NCBI RefSeq assembly: GCF_009659535.1
Contig: NZ_VJZZ01000004.1
Span: forward strand, 372,001-436,000
Direction: 5' to 3'
Length of the DNA stretch: 64,000 nt
From: Aggregicoccus sp. 17bor-14
GTDB lineage: Bacteria > Myxococcota > Myxococcia > Myxococcales > Myxococcaceae
Shown: positions 43,563-53,096 of the stretch, piece after piece
How positions within the stretch are numbered: position 1 is the first letter of the stretch
Layout of the letters: the number at the start of each line of letters is the position of its first letter
Made by a program: the position numbers and the translations under genes
The notes under the pieces: generated by a model
Told to the model about the DNA's origin: nothing
Databases searched by the model: none
The model's input: only the letters and a program-made list of their open reading frames with translations

Positions 43563-44467
43563 CGCTTTTTCTCGCCAGTGAGGAGGAAGACGCGGAAGGG
43601 GCTCGCGCCGTCGCGGGAGTGGGTCTCGAAGGAGAGGTGGGTGAAGCCGGCGCGGCGCAGCGAGGCCTCGAGCGCCTCCGGCTCGAAGCCCAGGTGCCGG
43701 TGCCCCAGGCGCTCGCGCACCCAGCGCTCGTCGTGCGGCATCAGCTCCAGCACCACGAGCCGGCCGCCGGGCTTGAGGATGCGTGCGGCCTCGGCGAGCA
43801 CCGCGCCGGGCGCCTCCAGGTAGTGCAGGCTCTGCGAGATGACCACCAGGTCGCGCTTGCCGTCCGGCAGCGACAGCGCGCCCAGGTCCTCGCGCAGGAA
43901 GCGGATGTTGGTGAGCCCCTCGCGCCTGGCGCGCTCGCGCGCTTCCTCCAGCGCCTCGGCGCTCTGGTCGATGGCCCACACCTGCTTCGCCCACCGGGCG
44001 ATGGCCACCGAGAGCACGCCGGTGCCGCAGCCGAAGTCCGCCACGTCCAGCGCCGGCAGCAGGCTCGCGAGCGCGCCGGCCCACAGGAACCAGCTCTGTC
44101 CGGGCTCGAGCAGGCGCCCGTTCTGGCTCTCGGCGAGCGCCTGCCGGTCGGCGCGCTGGCGCAGCAGGTCCTCGAGCCGCGCGCGGTCCCCCGCCCCGTC
44201 CTCGGCCTCCTGCGCGAGCCGGATGAGCGGCCAGCGCCCGTCGTCCGCGGCGAGCCCCAGCGAGTAGTAGCTGAAGCCCGCCTGGCGCTCCTCGCGGATG
44301 AGCCCGAGGCCCCGCAGCTTCGCGAGGTGGTGGCTCACCGAGCTCTGCGCCACGCCCACCAGCGACACCAGCTCCGTCACGTTGAGCGGCGCCTGCGCCA
44401 CGAGCCGCAGGATGCGCAGCCGCGTCGGGTCTCCGAGCGCGCGGAAGGCCTGGCTCAAGTCGTTCAT
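43559..44467 (-). CDS. ArsR-family regulator fused to a SAM methyltransferase domain
   Basis: The protein has 302 residues. The N-terminal winged helix (about residues 1-75) has ALGDPTRLRILRLVAQ and the recognition region GVAQSSVSHHLAKLRGLG. The C-terminal methyltransferase domain begins about 135, with motif I VADFGCGTGVLSVAIARW, the acidic loop WAIDQSAEALE and ILKPGGRLVVLEL. Fusions of this kind are often found beside methionine-cycle genes. Because SAM or SAH can bind the second domain, it may sense the cycle and control this operon; that is inference. Its stop overlaps the metH start. Confidence 0.9.
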   Translation of the reverse strand: MNDLSQAFRALGDPTRLRILRLVAQAPLNVTELVSLVGVAQSSVSHHLAKLRGLGLIREERQAGFSYYSLGLAADDGRWPLIRLAQEAEDGAGDRARLEDLLRQRADRQALAESQNGRLLEPGQSWFLWAGALASLLPALDVADFGCGTGVLSVAIARWAKQVWAIDQSAEALEEARERARREGLTNIRFLREDLGALSLPDGKRDLVVISQSLHYLEAPGAVLAEAARILKPGGRLVVLELMPHDERWVRERLGHRHLGFEPEALEASLRRAGFTHLSFETHSRDGASPFRVFLLTGEKKR

Positions 44468-44479
44468 ATCGGCAAATCT

Positions 44480-44487
44480 ACATATGT
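44480..44487. promoter_or_regulatory. Candidate operator ACATATGT in the arsR-patatin intergenic gap
   Basis: The 57-bp divergent gap is AT-rich against a very GC-rich background and contains the perfect 8-bp palindrome ACATATGT 13 bp from the ArsR start codon. CGACATATG is loosely repeated as CGATATGAA over the start. Such a position suits autoregulation by an ArsR-type repressor. Confidence 0.4.
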
Positions 44488-44524
44488 CGATTCAGGGCGG
44501 GTGACCAGCTAGAATGTGGCCCTC

Positions 44525-45418
44525 ATGTCCTCCCCCACCCTGCACGCCCAGCTCGCCTCCAAACGCTTCGGCCTCGTCCTCTCCGCCGGCTACTTCGGCT
44601 TCTACGGCCACGCGGGCTTCCTGCAGGGGCTGCAGGACGCGGGGCTCAGCCCTTCCGCCTACGCGGGCACCTCCGCGGGCGGCATGGTGGCGGCGTACGC
44701 GGCCGGAGGCATGGAGGTGCAGCGGCTCCAGGGGCTGCTGCTCGAGCAGACGCGCGCGCACTTCTGGGACCCGGACCCCGTGGGCGTGCTGCGCGCGGCG
44801 CTGCCCGGGGGCGCGGGCGCCACGGGCCTCCTCAAGGGCCAGCGCTTCCGCCGGCTCCTCGAGCAGACGCTGCCGGTGGACCGCTTCGAGCGGCTCCCCC
44901 ACCCGCTGGTGCTGGTGGGCGCGAACCTCACGCGCGGCCGCCCCGAGGTCTTCACCCAGGGCGAGCTCGCCCCGCGCGTGCACGCCACCTGCGCCTACCC
45001 GGGGCTCTTTCGCGCGGTGCGCCTGGGCGAGGACCTCTACTGGGACGGCGGGCTGGTGGACAAGGCGCCCGCGCTCGCGCTGCAGGAGAGCGCCGCGGGC
45101 GCGGGGCTCGAGGCGCTGCTGGTGCACTACCTGCCCAGCCGCCAGGGCGCGCGGCTCGGCGGGCCCTTCGCCTACGCCCAGGGCATCGCCGCGGGGAACC
45201 TCGCGCTGCGCCACGACCACTTCCGCCTGCAGCTCGCGCTGCTCGCGGCCCGCGGCGTCGCGGTGCACGTGGTGGTGAGCCACCTGCCCGCGGTGAGCCC
45301 CAAGCGCCTCGAGCAGGGCCGGCTCGCGATGCAGCAGGCGCGAGAGGCGCTGCGCCGCGCGCTCGCCGAGCCGCCGCGCTCGCTCGACGAGGGGCTCGCG
45401 CAGGGGGCACGCGGGTAG
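44525..45418 (+). CDS. Patatin-like phospholipase
   Basis: The 297-residue protein has patatin features: an early glycine-rich LVLSAGYFGFYGHAGFLQGL, the nucleophile elbow AGTSAGGMVAAY with Ser, and the dyad Asp in YWDGGLVDKAP. The usual GGG oxyanion loop is replaced by AGY, so activity may differ. There is no signal peptide. It is divergent from the ArsR-methyltransferase/metH operon. No clear ribosome-binding site precedes the ATG at 44525, and a GTG at 44516 is an alternative. Confidence 0.82.
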   Translation: MSSPTLHAQLASKRFGLVLSAGYFGFYGHAGFLQGLQDAGLSPSAYAGTSAGGMVAAYAAGGMEVQRLQGLLLEQTRAHFWDPDPVGVLRAALPGGAGATGLLKGQRFRRLLEQTLPVDRFERLPHPLVLVGANLTRGRPEVFTQGELAPRVHATCAYPGLFRAVRLGEDLYWDGGLVDKAPALALQESAAGAGLEALLVHYLPSRQGARLGGPFAYAQGIAAGNLALRHDHFRLQLALLAARGVAVHVVVSHLPAVSPKRLEQGRLAMQQAREALRRALAEPPRSLDEGLAQGARG

Positions 45419-45436
45419 AAGCGCCCTTCCCGCTCT

Positions 45437-46138
45437 TCAGCGGAAGAGCTTGCGCAGCAGCCCCTGGACCACCGAGCCCACCGCGTCGGCAGCCTCCTGC
45501 TCGGGAGAAGGCCTGCGCGGCGGCGGCGGCGCGGGCTCGCGGCCCGGCGCTGCGCCCGCGCGCCAGCCGTGCAGGCCGGGCTGGGCTCCGGCCGGGTGGC
45601 CCTCGAGGCCGCTGGGGTCCACGCTCCAGCGCCCGGCGAGCGCCATCACGTCCTGCTCGCCCGGGGTCCACTCGGGGTCTCCCGCGCGCAGCGCCTCCTC
45701 CTCGGGCGTCACGGCGCCCGCGTCCAGCTGCACCTCCCCGGACTCGCCCAGATACGCGTAGGCGCGGCGCAGCGCGCCGTCCACGGCGCGCATCCAGTGG
45801 TGGTACTCGATGACGCGGGAGGTGGCGAAGGCCTGCACCTCGCCGAGCCTCGCGCTGAGCGTGGCCACGCGGTCCGCGAAGGCCCTGGGCGAGTCCGGGT
45901 CCCGCGACGCCTCGGAGAGCAGGTCCTCGCTGGCCACCAGGGTCCAGCCGTCCAGCACGGGGGGCAGGAAGTACTGCCCCTCCCCGTCCTCGCTCACCCG
46001 CTCCAGCCCCTCGAGCCAGGGCACGGGCCGCAGCGACTCGAGGCCGAGCGCCGCCGCCACCTGCTCGGGGGTGCGGCCTCGCACCGCGAGCCAGCCGAGC
46101 TTGTAGCCAAAGGGGACCGCTCCGGTGTCCTGCGCCAT
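45437..46138 (-). CDS. Protein of unknown function
   Basis: The protein has 233 residues, starting MAQDTGAVPFGYKLGWLAVRG. The first 160 residues are a compact domain (TPEQVAAALGLE, GWTLVASEDLLSEASRDP, EVQAFATSRVIEYHHWMRA). The last 70 are Pro/Arg/Gly-rich and end in a short amphipathic helix. I recognise no family. There is no signal peptide or membrane helix. It follows the CoA-binding protein gene by 37 nt on the same strand. Confidence 0.65.
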   Translation of the reverse strand: MAQDTGAVPFGYKLGWLAVRGRTPEQVAAALGLESLRPVPWLEGLERVSEDGEGQYFLPPVLDGWTLVASEDLLSEASRDPDSPRAFADRVATLSARLGEVQAFATSRVIEYHHWMRAVDGALRRAYAYLGESGEVQLDAGAVTPEEEALRAGDPEWTPGEQDVMALAGRWSVDPSGLEGHPAGAQPGLHGWRAGAAPGREPAPPPPRRPSPEQEAADAVGSVVQGLLRKLFR

Positions 46139-46175
46139 CGGGGTGTGCTCCTGGGTCTGGAGGGAGTCGCGGCCT

Positions 46176-46616
46176 TCAGCGGCCGTAGCGGCGGTGGTCC
46201 ACCATGAGGCAGCGGTCCTGCACCACCTGGATGCCCGCCTCGGCGAGGCGCTCGGCGACGCGGTCGTTGCGGATGCCGCTCTGGAACCACACCGCCCGGG
46301 GGCGCTTGGCGAGCAGGTCCTCCAGGTGCTGCTCGAGGTCCTGCGGCCGGCGGAACACGTCCACCAGGTCCAGCTCGCCGGGCACGTCCACGAGCCGGCG
46401 GTACACCTTGCGGCCCAGGATCTCGGTCACCTCCGGGTAGTACACGGGCACCGGCACCACCTCGACGCCCGCCTGCGCGAGGTACTGCGGCACGTAGAAG
46501 GCGGGCTGGCCCGACTGCGCCTCCGTCTTGATGCCGAGCACCGCCACGCGCCGCGCTGCCTGCACCACCTGGCGCACGCCCGCCTCGTCCTCGATGAGAT
46601 TCTCCGGATGCTGCAT
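46176..46616 (-). CDS. CoA-binding domain protein (YccU family)
   Basis: The 146-residue single-domain protein has a Rossmann-like CoA_binding_2 fold: RVAVLGIKTEAQSGQPAFYV, VPVYYPEVTEILGRKVYR, ELDLVDVFRRPQDLEQHLED, AVWFQSGIRND and the terminal VVQDRCLMVDHRRY. The Cys and His in the last motif are conserved in the family. The precise role is unknown. The start MQHPENLIEDE is clear, with GGAGG upstream on the minus strand. Confidence 0.85.
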   Translation of the reverse strand: MQHPENLIEDEAGVRQVVQAARRVAVLGIKTEAQSGQPAFYVPQYLAQAGVEVVPVPVYYPEVTEILGRKVYRRLVDVPGELDLVDVFRRPQDLEQHLEDLLAKRPRAVWFQSGIRNDRVAERLAEAGIQVVQDRCLMVDHRRYGR

Positions 46617-46656
46617 GGCCTCTGACCTCCTTCGGGTTGATGGCGCTCCAGCGCGC

Positions 46657-47634
46657 TCAGGGCTCGAGCCGCTGCGCCACGCTGCTGCGGCTCCACGTCC
46701 ACGCCTGAGGCGCGCCGCCGTCCGCGCCCGGCTCCTGCACGTGCACGCTCAAGCGGCTCCTCACCGGCACGAACGTCCCGCGCGCGAGCACCTGTTCCCC
46801 CTCGCAGGAGACGCTGGGCTCGAGCGCCGGGGCGTCGGAGGAGGCGAGCTGCGCCTGCAGCTCGGCGGGCGCGCCGGGCGGCGGCTGGCCGAGGCAGCGC
46901 AGCTGGAACACCAGCGCCTCGCCGAAGTCGGTGAGCAGCGTGCCGCTCAGGGTGCGCTCGAGCACGTAGCCCCGCTCGCGCCCGCCCACCGCCACCGCGT
47001 CCAGCGCGTACAGGCGCTGTCCCAGCTGCAGGTTGCGCCCGTAGACCCCGCCGTAGCGCGCCGTCCACTCGCGCTGCACCCGCTGCTGCTGCGCCTCCGC
47101 TCCGAGCAGCGCCTGCGCCTGCGCCTGCACCTGCGGGTCCAGGCCCGCCTCCGCGAGCGCGCTCTCCAGCCCCTCGGCCTCCAGCACCCGCACGAAGGCC
47201 CCGTCGCGCGCGAGCTGCACGCGCAGCGGCACGCGCAGGAGCAGGGGCGCGAGCGGGCTCTGCACGTCGGCGCCCTCGTGGCGCAGCTGCAGCGCGGTGG
47301 TGCGCTGCGTGAGCACCCAGGCCTGGTGGTCCGGGGCGAAGCGCGAGACGGTGCGCAGCGTCAGCTCGTCGGTGGGAGGTGCGTCGGAGGCGGCATCGGA
47401 GGAGGCCGCGAGGTCCGCGGCGCCAGGCCGGGTGCGCACGGTGATGTCCTCGACGACGTCGCGGCCCACGGGGGGACGGAACTCCAGGCGCAGGGGCTGC
47501 ACGTACTCGGTGGCGGGCACCAGGGTGCTGCGGCGCTTGCAGCCCGAGGCAGCGCTCAGTGCGAGCAGCGCGAGGGCGAGCCGGCCGAGGCGCGGAAGAC
47601 CAGGCTGCAGACCAGGACGAACGGGGGCGCTCAT
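46657..47634 (-). CDS. Lipoprotein of unknown function
   Basis: The 325-residue protein starts MSAPVRPGLQPGLPRLGRLA and carries lipobox LSAASGC, so it is probably anchored in the envelope. The mature part is mainly beta-strand with LRLEFRPPVGRDVVEDITVR near the start and QREWTARYGGVYGRNLQLGQ in the middle. No family is recognised. An upstream start is possible but would disturb the signal peptide. It precedes the CoA-binding protein gene by 40 nt. Confidence 0.72.
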   Translation of the reverse strand: MSAPVRPGLQPGLPRLGRLALALLALSAASGCKRRSTLVPATEYVQPLRLEFRPPVGRDVVEDITVRTRPGAADLAASSDAASDAPPTDELTLRTVSRFAPDHQAWVLTQRTTALQLRHEGADVQSPLAPLLLRVPLRVQLARDGAFVRVLEAEGLESALAEAGLDPQVQAQAQALLGAEAQQQRVQREWTARYGGVYGRNLQLGQRLYALDAVAVGGRERGYVLERTLSGTLLTDFGEALVFQLRCLGQPPPGAPAELQAQLASSDAPALEPSVSCEGEQVLARGTFVPVRSRLSVHVQEPGADGGAPQAWTWSRSSVAQRLEP

Positions 47635-47701
47635 GCGGCTGCGGACGCTGGCAGAAAGCGCCAGCGCCCGCGAGCCCTTCATGATGCGAGTGCTGTCCCG
47701 G

Positions 47702-48019
47702 TTACGGGTGACGGGTGAGGCCCTCGGGGGCGTTCTCCACCGCATCGCGGCCGAGGTTGCGGCGGTCGCGGTTCGCGCCGTCATCGTCCGACAGCCCGCC
47801 CACCGCCATGCGGCGCGCGGCCTCGGCGAAGTCGCGCATCACGTCCTCGCGCGAGTCGTACTGGCCCTTGGGCAGGAACTTGAAGAGGTTGATGACCTCG
47901 ACGGGCGCCCCGTTGTCCGCGGCGGCCTTCACCAGCTGCTCGCGCCACACGGGGTAGTCCACGCTGTCCAGGTGGGACGACGGCGAGAGCGCCGGGTCCT
48001 CCTTGAGTCCGTAAGCCAT
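47702..48019 (-). CDS. DUF2795 family protein
   Basis: The 105-residue protein starts MAYGLKEDPALSPSSHL. The conserved helical core is SVDYPVWREQLVKAAADNGA, then VEVINLFKFLPKGQYDSREDV, the DUF2795 pattern. The C-terminal 30 residues are polar and likely disordered. The family is small, cytoplasmic and uncharacterised. It lies 67 nt upstream of the lipoprotein gene and is divergent from the 96-residue gene across a 182-nt gap. Confidence 0.8.
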   Translation of the reverse strand: MAYGLKEDPALSPSSHLDSVDYPVWREQLVKAAADNGAPVEVINLFKFLPKGQYDSREDVMRDFAEAARRMAVGGLSDDDGANRDRRNLGRDAVENAPEGLTRHP

Positions 48020-48201
48020 CTTTGCCTGTGCCTTTCTGCCCGGGCGCTTGCGCCGGGCGCTCGGGTCACAAGATGGGAACGCGTGAGCCCGCGCACCAGC
48101 CACCCGGGCTTGCTGCGCCCCGCCGGCCTAAGCCCCCCGCCCGGGCAGGCAGCCAGCCGTGGCCGCCCTTCCGGGGCCCCCGGTCGGTTAGAAGGGGGGG
48201 C

Positions 48202-48492
48202 ATGGATATCCAGATGGACTTGCAGACTGCAGAGCAGATGCTGCAGCTGGCCGAGCAGCTGTTCGAGCGCATGATCACCCAGCAGCAGGCCAAGGTGCTC
48301 AGGCTCGCCCGCCAGGCCGTGCCCAACATCGGGCCGGAGGACCTGCGCAACGCCCACGACTTCCCCGAGCTCAAGGCCCACCCGACCTTCGAGTACGAGG
48401 ACGGCCTGCTCGCGGGGCTCATCTCGGCGCAGATCGCCGTGCGCGCGGAGATCAAGGGCCGCTTCCTGCCGCCCCTGCCGCCCGGAACCTGA
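48202..48492 (+). CDS. Small conserved-looking protein, unknown function
   Basis: The 96-residue helical protein starts MDIQMDLQTAEQMLQLAEQL, with AAGGGGGGGC just before the ATG. A long amphipathic helix runs to about residue 42, followed by IGPEDLRNAHDFPELKAHPT and a second helix ending in a proline-rich tail. Gln-rich helices suggest oligomerisation. I do not recognise it. Confidence 0.65.
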   Translation: MDIQMDLQTAEQMLQLAEQLFERMITQQQAKVLRLARQAVPNIGPEDLRNAHDFPELKAHPTFEYEDGLLAGLISAQIAVRAEIKGRFLPPLPPGT

Positions 48493-48571
48493 CGCTTCGG
48501 TGGGGGGGCCGGTGGGGCTCGGCGGTGCTCGCATTTGCCCCGCGAGGGGCGGAGGGTTAGGTGAAGGGGAC

Positions 48572-49441
48572 GTGACGCGACCCACTGCCGCCACCGCCCG
48601 CCCCGAGCTCGCCCGCGAGCGACTCATCTCCGCCCTCGCGGCCGACCCGCCTCGCCTCGACCTGGCGGCGCTCGCCATCGCCGCGCTCGCCCACCCCGAG
48701 CTGGATGTGGCGGCCTGCCTGCACACCCTGGATGCGCTCGCCGCCCACGTGCAGCTGGAGGCCGAGCGCCACGCCGCCCTGGGCGAGCGCGACCCGGCCC
48801 TCAACCAGCTCGCGGCCCTGCGCCACGTGCTCGCGGACGTGGAGGGCTTCCGAGGCAACACCGAGGACTACGGCGCCCCGGACAACAGCTTCCTGGACTG
48901 CGTGCTGGAGCGGAAGGTGGGGCTGCCCATCACGCTCTCGGTCGTCTACCTGGAGGTCGCGCGCCGCGCCGGCATCCCGCTCTACGGCGTGCCCTTCCCC
49001 GGCCACTTCCTCGTGGCGCGCGAGGTGGGAGACCACAAGCTGGTGCTGGACCCCTTCCACGGCGGGGAGATCCTCACCGAGACCGGCTGCCGCGAGCTGC
49101 TCGAGCGCGTGGCGCCCCAGCTCAAGTTCGAGCCCTCCATGCTCACCCCCGCCCCGGTGGAGCTCGTCACCTACCGCATGCTCGCGAACCTGCGGCGCGT
49201 GTACCTCGAGCGCGAGGACGCCGAGCGCGGGCTCGCCGTGGTGGACCTGCTGCTGCTGCTCGCCCCGAACCACCCGGGCGAGCTGCGCACCCGCGCCGGG
49301 CTCTACGCCGCCATGGGCGCCTTCCGCGCGGCCCTGAAGGACGTGGAGCGCTGCCTCGAGCTGTCCCCCGAGGCGCCCGACCGCGAGCGCCTCGAGATCA
49401 CCGCCCGCGAGCTGCGCGACCGCGCCGCCCTGCTCAACTGA
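48572..49441 (+). CDS. SirB1-family transglutaminase-like protein with TPR
   Basis: The 289-residue protein starts with GTG at 48572 behind GAAGGGG. The transglutaminase-like fold of the SirB1 family is shown by FRGNTEDYGAPDNSFLDCVLERK, then GLPITLSVVYLEVARRAGIPLYG and GHFLVAR. These contain Cys, His and an Asp in LVLDPFHGG. A TPR region (PNHPGELRTRAGLYAAMGAF) closes the protein. Members are uncharacterised; the Cys-His pair could be catalytic. It is followed by a NUDIX gene 12 nt later. Confidence 0.83.
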   Translation: MTRPTAATARPELARERLISALAADPPRLDLAALAIAALAHPELDVAACLHTLDALAAHVQLEAERHAALGERDPALNQLAALRHVLADVEGFRGNTEDYGAPDNSFLDCVLERKVGLPITLSVVYLEVARRAGIPLYGVPFPGHFLVAREVGDHKLVLDPFHGGEILTETGCRELLERVAPQLKFEPSMLTPAPVELVTYRMLANLRRVYLEREDAERGLAVVDLLLLLAPNHPGELRTRAGLYAAMGAFRAALKDVERCLELSPEAPDRERLEITARELRDRAALLN

Positions 49442-49453
49442 CGAGGAGCCTGC

Positions 49454-49999
49454 GTGACTCCGAAGCCCTGGCCCCTGCTGCGCCGCGGCCGCACCTACGA
49501 CTTCAAGATCCTCCAGGTGCGCGAGGACGTGGTCGCCGACCCGCGCACCGGCAACGAGCACCCGCGCGTGACGCTGGAGTGCGCGGACTGGGTCAACGTC
49601 ATCGCGTACACGAAGGGCGGCGAGCTGGTGCTCATCCGCCAGTTCCGCAACGGCATCCGGGCCAACACCCTGGAGGTGCCCGGCGGCATCATCGAGCCCG
49701 GCGAGGACCCCGCGCTCGCGGCGGCGCGCGAGCTGGAGGAGGAGACGGGCTACCGGCCCGCCCGCGTGGAGCCGCTGGGCTGGGTGCACCCCAACCCCGC
49801 GATGCAGACCAACCGCACCTACAGCTTCGTCGCGCGCGACTGCGAGAAGGTGCACGCGGGCGCCCAGGACGCGGGCGAGGACATCGCCGTGGAGCTGCAC
49901 CGGCGCGAGGACGTGGCGCGGCTCATCCTCGAGAACGAGATCACCCACTCGCTCGTGGTGGTGGCCTTCTACCTCGAGGAGGCGCGCTCCGGACGCTAG
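49454..49999 (+). CDS. NUDIX hydrolase, ADP-ribose pyrophosphatase-like
   Basis: The 181-residue protein starts with GTG (MTPKPWPLLRRGRTYDFKIL). The full NUDIX box is present, GGIIEPGEDPALAAARELEE followed by ETGY, with the metal-binding REXXEE. The domain shape (LIRQFRNGIRANTLEVPGG before the box and PNPAMQTNRTYSF after it) is that of ADP-ribose pyrophosphatases. Substrate is not proven. The stop overlaps the small minus-strand gene. Confidence 0.88.
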   Translation: MTPKPWPLLRRGRTYDFKILQVREDVVADPRTGNEHPRVTLECADWVNVIAYTKGGELVLIRQFRNGIRANTLEVPGGIIEPGEDPALAAARELEEETGYRPARVEPLGWVHPNPAMQTNRTYSFVARDCEKVHAGAQDAGEDIAVELHRREDVARLILENEITHSLVVVAFYLEEARSGR

Positions 50000-50160
50000 G
50001 CCTGCGGCGGCTGCTGCCCGGCCTGCTCGCGCCGCTCGTCCCAGCGCCACACGCGCCGGGCCACGAGCGTGCCCAGCGCGATGAGGCCCACGAAGAGCAG
50101 CCCATACACGAGCGGCACCAGCACCACGAAGAGCAGCTCGCCCATCCCCATCTTGAACAT
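49996..50160 (-). CDS. Small membrane protein
   Basis: The protein has 54 residues. After MFKMGMGELL a single transmembrane helix (FVVLVPLVYGLLFVGLIALG) is followed by a charged cytoplasmic tail (RRVWRWDERREQAGQQPPQA). The frame shares GC-rich codon use with its neighbours. It lies 32 nt after the PLP enzyme gene on the same strand. Function unknown. Confidence 0.6.
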   Translation of the reverse strand: MFKMGMGELLFVVLVPLVYGLLFVGLIALGTLVARRVWRWDERREQAGQQPPQA

Positions 50161-50192
50161 CGGTCCCTCGCTCGTCCTGTGCGCGCGCGCCC

Positions 50193-51395
50193 TCAGTGGG
50201 CGCGCTTGCCCTGGAGCTGCTTCTGCAGTGTACCCGAGGCGCGCAGCTCGGCGATGGCCCCGAGGATGGCGCGGCACTCGGCGTCCGAGTTGTAGAAGTG
50301 GGGGCTCACGCGGATGCCGCCGCCGGGGCGGTAGTCCACCACGAAGCCCTGCGCGATGAGGCGCTGGCACGCGTCCTCCGCGCCCTCGAAGTCCATCACC
50401 ACCGTGTTGCCGCGCCGGTGCGGGGCGCGCGGGGTGTTGACGGTGAGCCCCTGCGCGTCCGCCAGCTCCATCAGCAGGGACGTCTGCCGCAGGCTCTTCT
50501 CGCGGATGGCCGGGAGCCCCACCTCGCGGATGATCTCGTAGCCCGCCTTCGCCGCGTGCAGCGCGGGCACGCTGGGAGAGCCGCCCATGAAGCGGTGCGC
50601 GTCCTCCGCGTACTCGGGGTCTCCGAAGCGGAAGTCGAAGGGGTGCGGGTCGCTGAACCAGCCGGTGTTGCGAGGGCGGAAGGTCTTGACGTGGTCGGGC
50701 CGCGCGTAGAGGTACGCCGCGCCGGGGCCGCCGCACAGCCACTTCACGCTGCCGCCGATGAGGAAGTCCACGTTCAGCGCCTGCACGTCGATGGGGACCG
50801 CGCCGGTGGCCTGGTAGCAGTCCAGGATGACCATCGCGCCGTGCCGGTGCGCCTTCTCGATGACCGGCTGGATGTCGATGAGCCCCGAGGAGCGGAAGAG
50901 CACCAGGTCCAGCGCGAGCACGAGGGTCTCGTCGTCGATGGCGGCGAGCAGGTCCTCGGTCTCGACGTTGAGGCCGCCGTCGCGGCTCTTCACCACCTCG
51001 ATGCGCGCGCCCTGGTCCCGCTGCGCGAACCAGTTGTAGGCCACCGAGGGGAAGTTCAGCTCGGTGAGCACCACCTTGTTGCGCTTCTGCCGGAAGTCCA
51101 GCCCCGAGATGAGGATGGAGGTCAGCGTGCTCACGTTCTGGTGCATCATCATCGTGCCCTTGGGCGCGTGGAGGATGTCACCGAGCATGCCCGCGACCTC
51201 GGCCACCATGGGCAGCCAGGTGTGCCAGGCCACCACGCCCTCGCTGTCCCAGCGGTCCGCGTAGGCGCGCAGGTACTCGGGCACCTTGCGCGGCATCGCG
51301 CCGAGCGAGTTGTTGATGAGGTAGCCGGCCTTGCGCTCGAGGATGGGGAACTCCGAGCGCCACTTGAGCAGCGGATCTGGGGTGGAAGGGGCCAT
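50193..51395 (-). CDS. Aminotransferase class V-fold PLP enzyme (kynureninase-like)
   Basis: The 400-residue PLP enzyme has ILDCYQATGAVPIDV, where Asp and Gln bind the cofactor, and the PLP lysine in GGSVKWLCGGPGAAYLY. LINNSLGAMPRKVPEYL at the start and FRPRNTGWFSDPHPFDF resemble kynureninases and related enzymes. No other kynurenine-pathway gene is in the window, so I leave the substrate open. The start MAPSTPDP at 51395 suits the family length. Confidence 0.85.
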   Translation of the reverse strand: MAPSTPDPLLKWRSEFPILERKAGYLINNSLGAMPRKVPEYLRAYADRWDSEGVVAWHTWLPMVAEVAGMLGDILHAPKGTMMMHQNVSTLTSILISGLDFRQKRNKVVLTELNFPSVAYNWFAQRDQGARIEVVKSRDGGLNVETEDLLAAIDDETLVLALDLVLFRSSGLIDIQPVIEKAHRHGAMVILDCYQATGAVPIDVQALNVDFLIGGSVKWLCGGPGAAYLYARPDHVKTFRPRNTGWFSDPHPFDFRFGDPEYAEDAHRFMGGSPSVPALHAAKAGYEIIREVGLPAIREKSLRQTSLLMELADAQGLTVNTPRAPHRRGNTVVMDFEGAEDACQRLIAQGFVVDYRPGGGIRVSPHFYNSDAECRAILGAIAELRASGTLQKQLQGKRAH

Positions 51396-51416
51396 GCCCC
51401 TTCCCTAGCACGGACG

Positions 51417-51862
<446 letters not shown>

Positions 51863-51866
<4 letters not shown>

Positions 51867-53062
51867 GGGCGCTTCACCGCCTCGGCCACCGCGGCGAGCA
51901 GGTCGTCCGCCACGTCGTCCGGGTCCTCGAGGCCCACCGAGACGCGGATGAGGCTCTCCTTGATGCCGGCCGCCTCGCGCTCCTCGGGCGTCATCCGGCG
52001 GGCGCTGGCGCTCGCCGCGTGCATCACCAGCGTGCACACGTCCCCGAGGCTGGGGCCGGGGCGCGCGAGGCGCACCGACTCGAGGAAGCGGAAGCCCTCG
52101 GGGCGGGCCGCGCCCTTGATCTCGAAGGCCACCATGCCGCCATAGCCGCCCTCGAGCACCTCCTTCGCCACCGCGTGGTCCGCGTGGCTCGGCAGGCCCG
52201 GGTAGTACACGCGCTCGAGCAGCGGGCTCTCGCTGAGCCGCTTCGCCACGTGCAGGGCGTGCTCGTTGTGGGCCTTCATGCGCACCGCGAGCGTGCGGAT
52301 GCCGCGCAGCGTGAGCCAGGCCTCGAAGGGCCCGATGACCTCGCCACCGACGAGCCGGTTGCTGCGCAGCTCCGCCATGCGCTCGCGGCTGCCGCTCACC
52401 GCGCCGCCCAGCGCGTCCGAGTGGCCGTTGAGCCACTTGGTGGTGGACTGCACCGCGTAGTCCGCGCCGAGCGCGAGCGCGCGCTGGCCGTGGGGGGACG
52501 GGAAGGTGGCGTCCACCACGAGCGCAGCGCCCACCTCGTGGGCTGCCTTCGCGATGCGGCGGATGTCCGGCACGCTGAGCAGCGGGTTGGTCACGCTCTC
52601 GGCGAGCACCATCCTGGGCTTCACCTGCGCGATGCGCTCGAGGGCGCCGGGCTTGGACATCTGCGCGGTGTGCAGCTCCACGCCGAAGCGGGCGCACAGC
52701 TGCTTGTAGAGGCGCAGGGTGACGCCGTAGCCGTCTCCCGGCATGAGGATGCGGTCCCCGGGCTTGAAGCCCTGGGCCTCGAACACCGCCTTCAGCGCCG
52801 CCATGCCGCTGCCGTAGGCCACGCAGGCCTCCGCCCCCTCGAGCGCGGCGATGGCCTCCTCGAGCAGCTCGGTGTTGGGGGCGCTGATGCGGCTGTAGCT
52901 GTAGTCCTTGCCGTCCAGCGCCAGCTCCAGGTCGTCACAGGAGTCGAAGTAGCTGACGGCCGAGACGTGGATGGAGGGCACCACCGGGTGGGAGCGGGTC
53001 GCCAGGGGGCGGGCGCCCGCGTGCACCGCGACGGTCTTCGCCTTCTGCTGCTTCGTGCTCAT
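51863..53062 (-). CDS. Cystathionine gamma-synthase/lyase family PLP enzyme
   Basis: The 399-residue protein is a Cys/Met metabolism PLP enzyme. Signatures are YSYSRISAPNTELLEEAIAALEG, VAYGSGMAALKAVF, VLAESVTNPLLSVPDI and the PLP-lysine strand STTKWLNGHSDALGGAV. The C-terminal IRVSVGLEDPDDVADDL is typical. Cystathionine gamma-synthase, gamma-lyase and methionine gamma-lyase cannot be told apart here. It is translationally coupled to moaC by a GTGA overlap. Confidence 0.88.
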
Positions 53063-53096
53063 GGAGGGGGGCCTGGGGCTGGAGAGGTGGAGGGGA

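Noticed and set aside
39090-43823. Long plus-strand open frame opposite metH
   Set aside because: It is a shadow of metH and the core-MetE gene, with His/Arg/Leu-rich low-quality translation.
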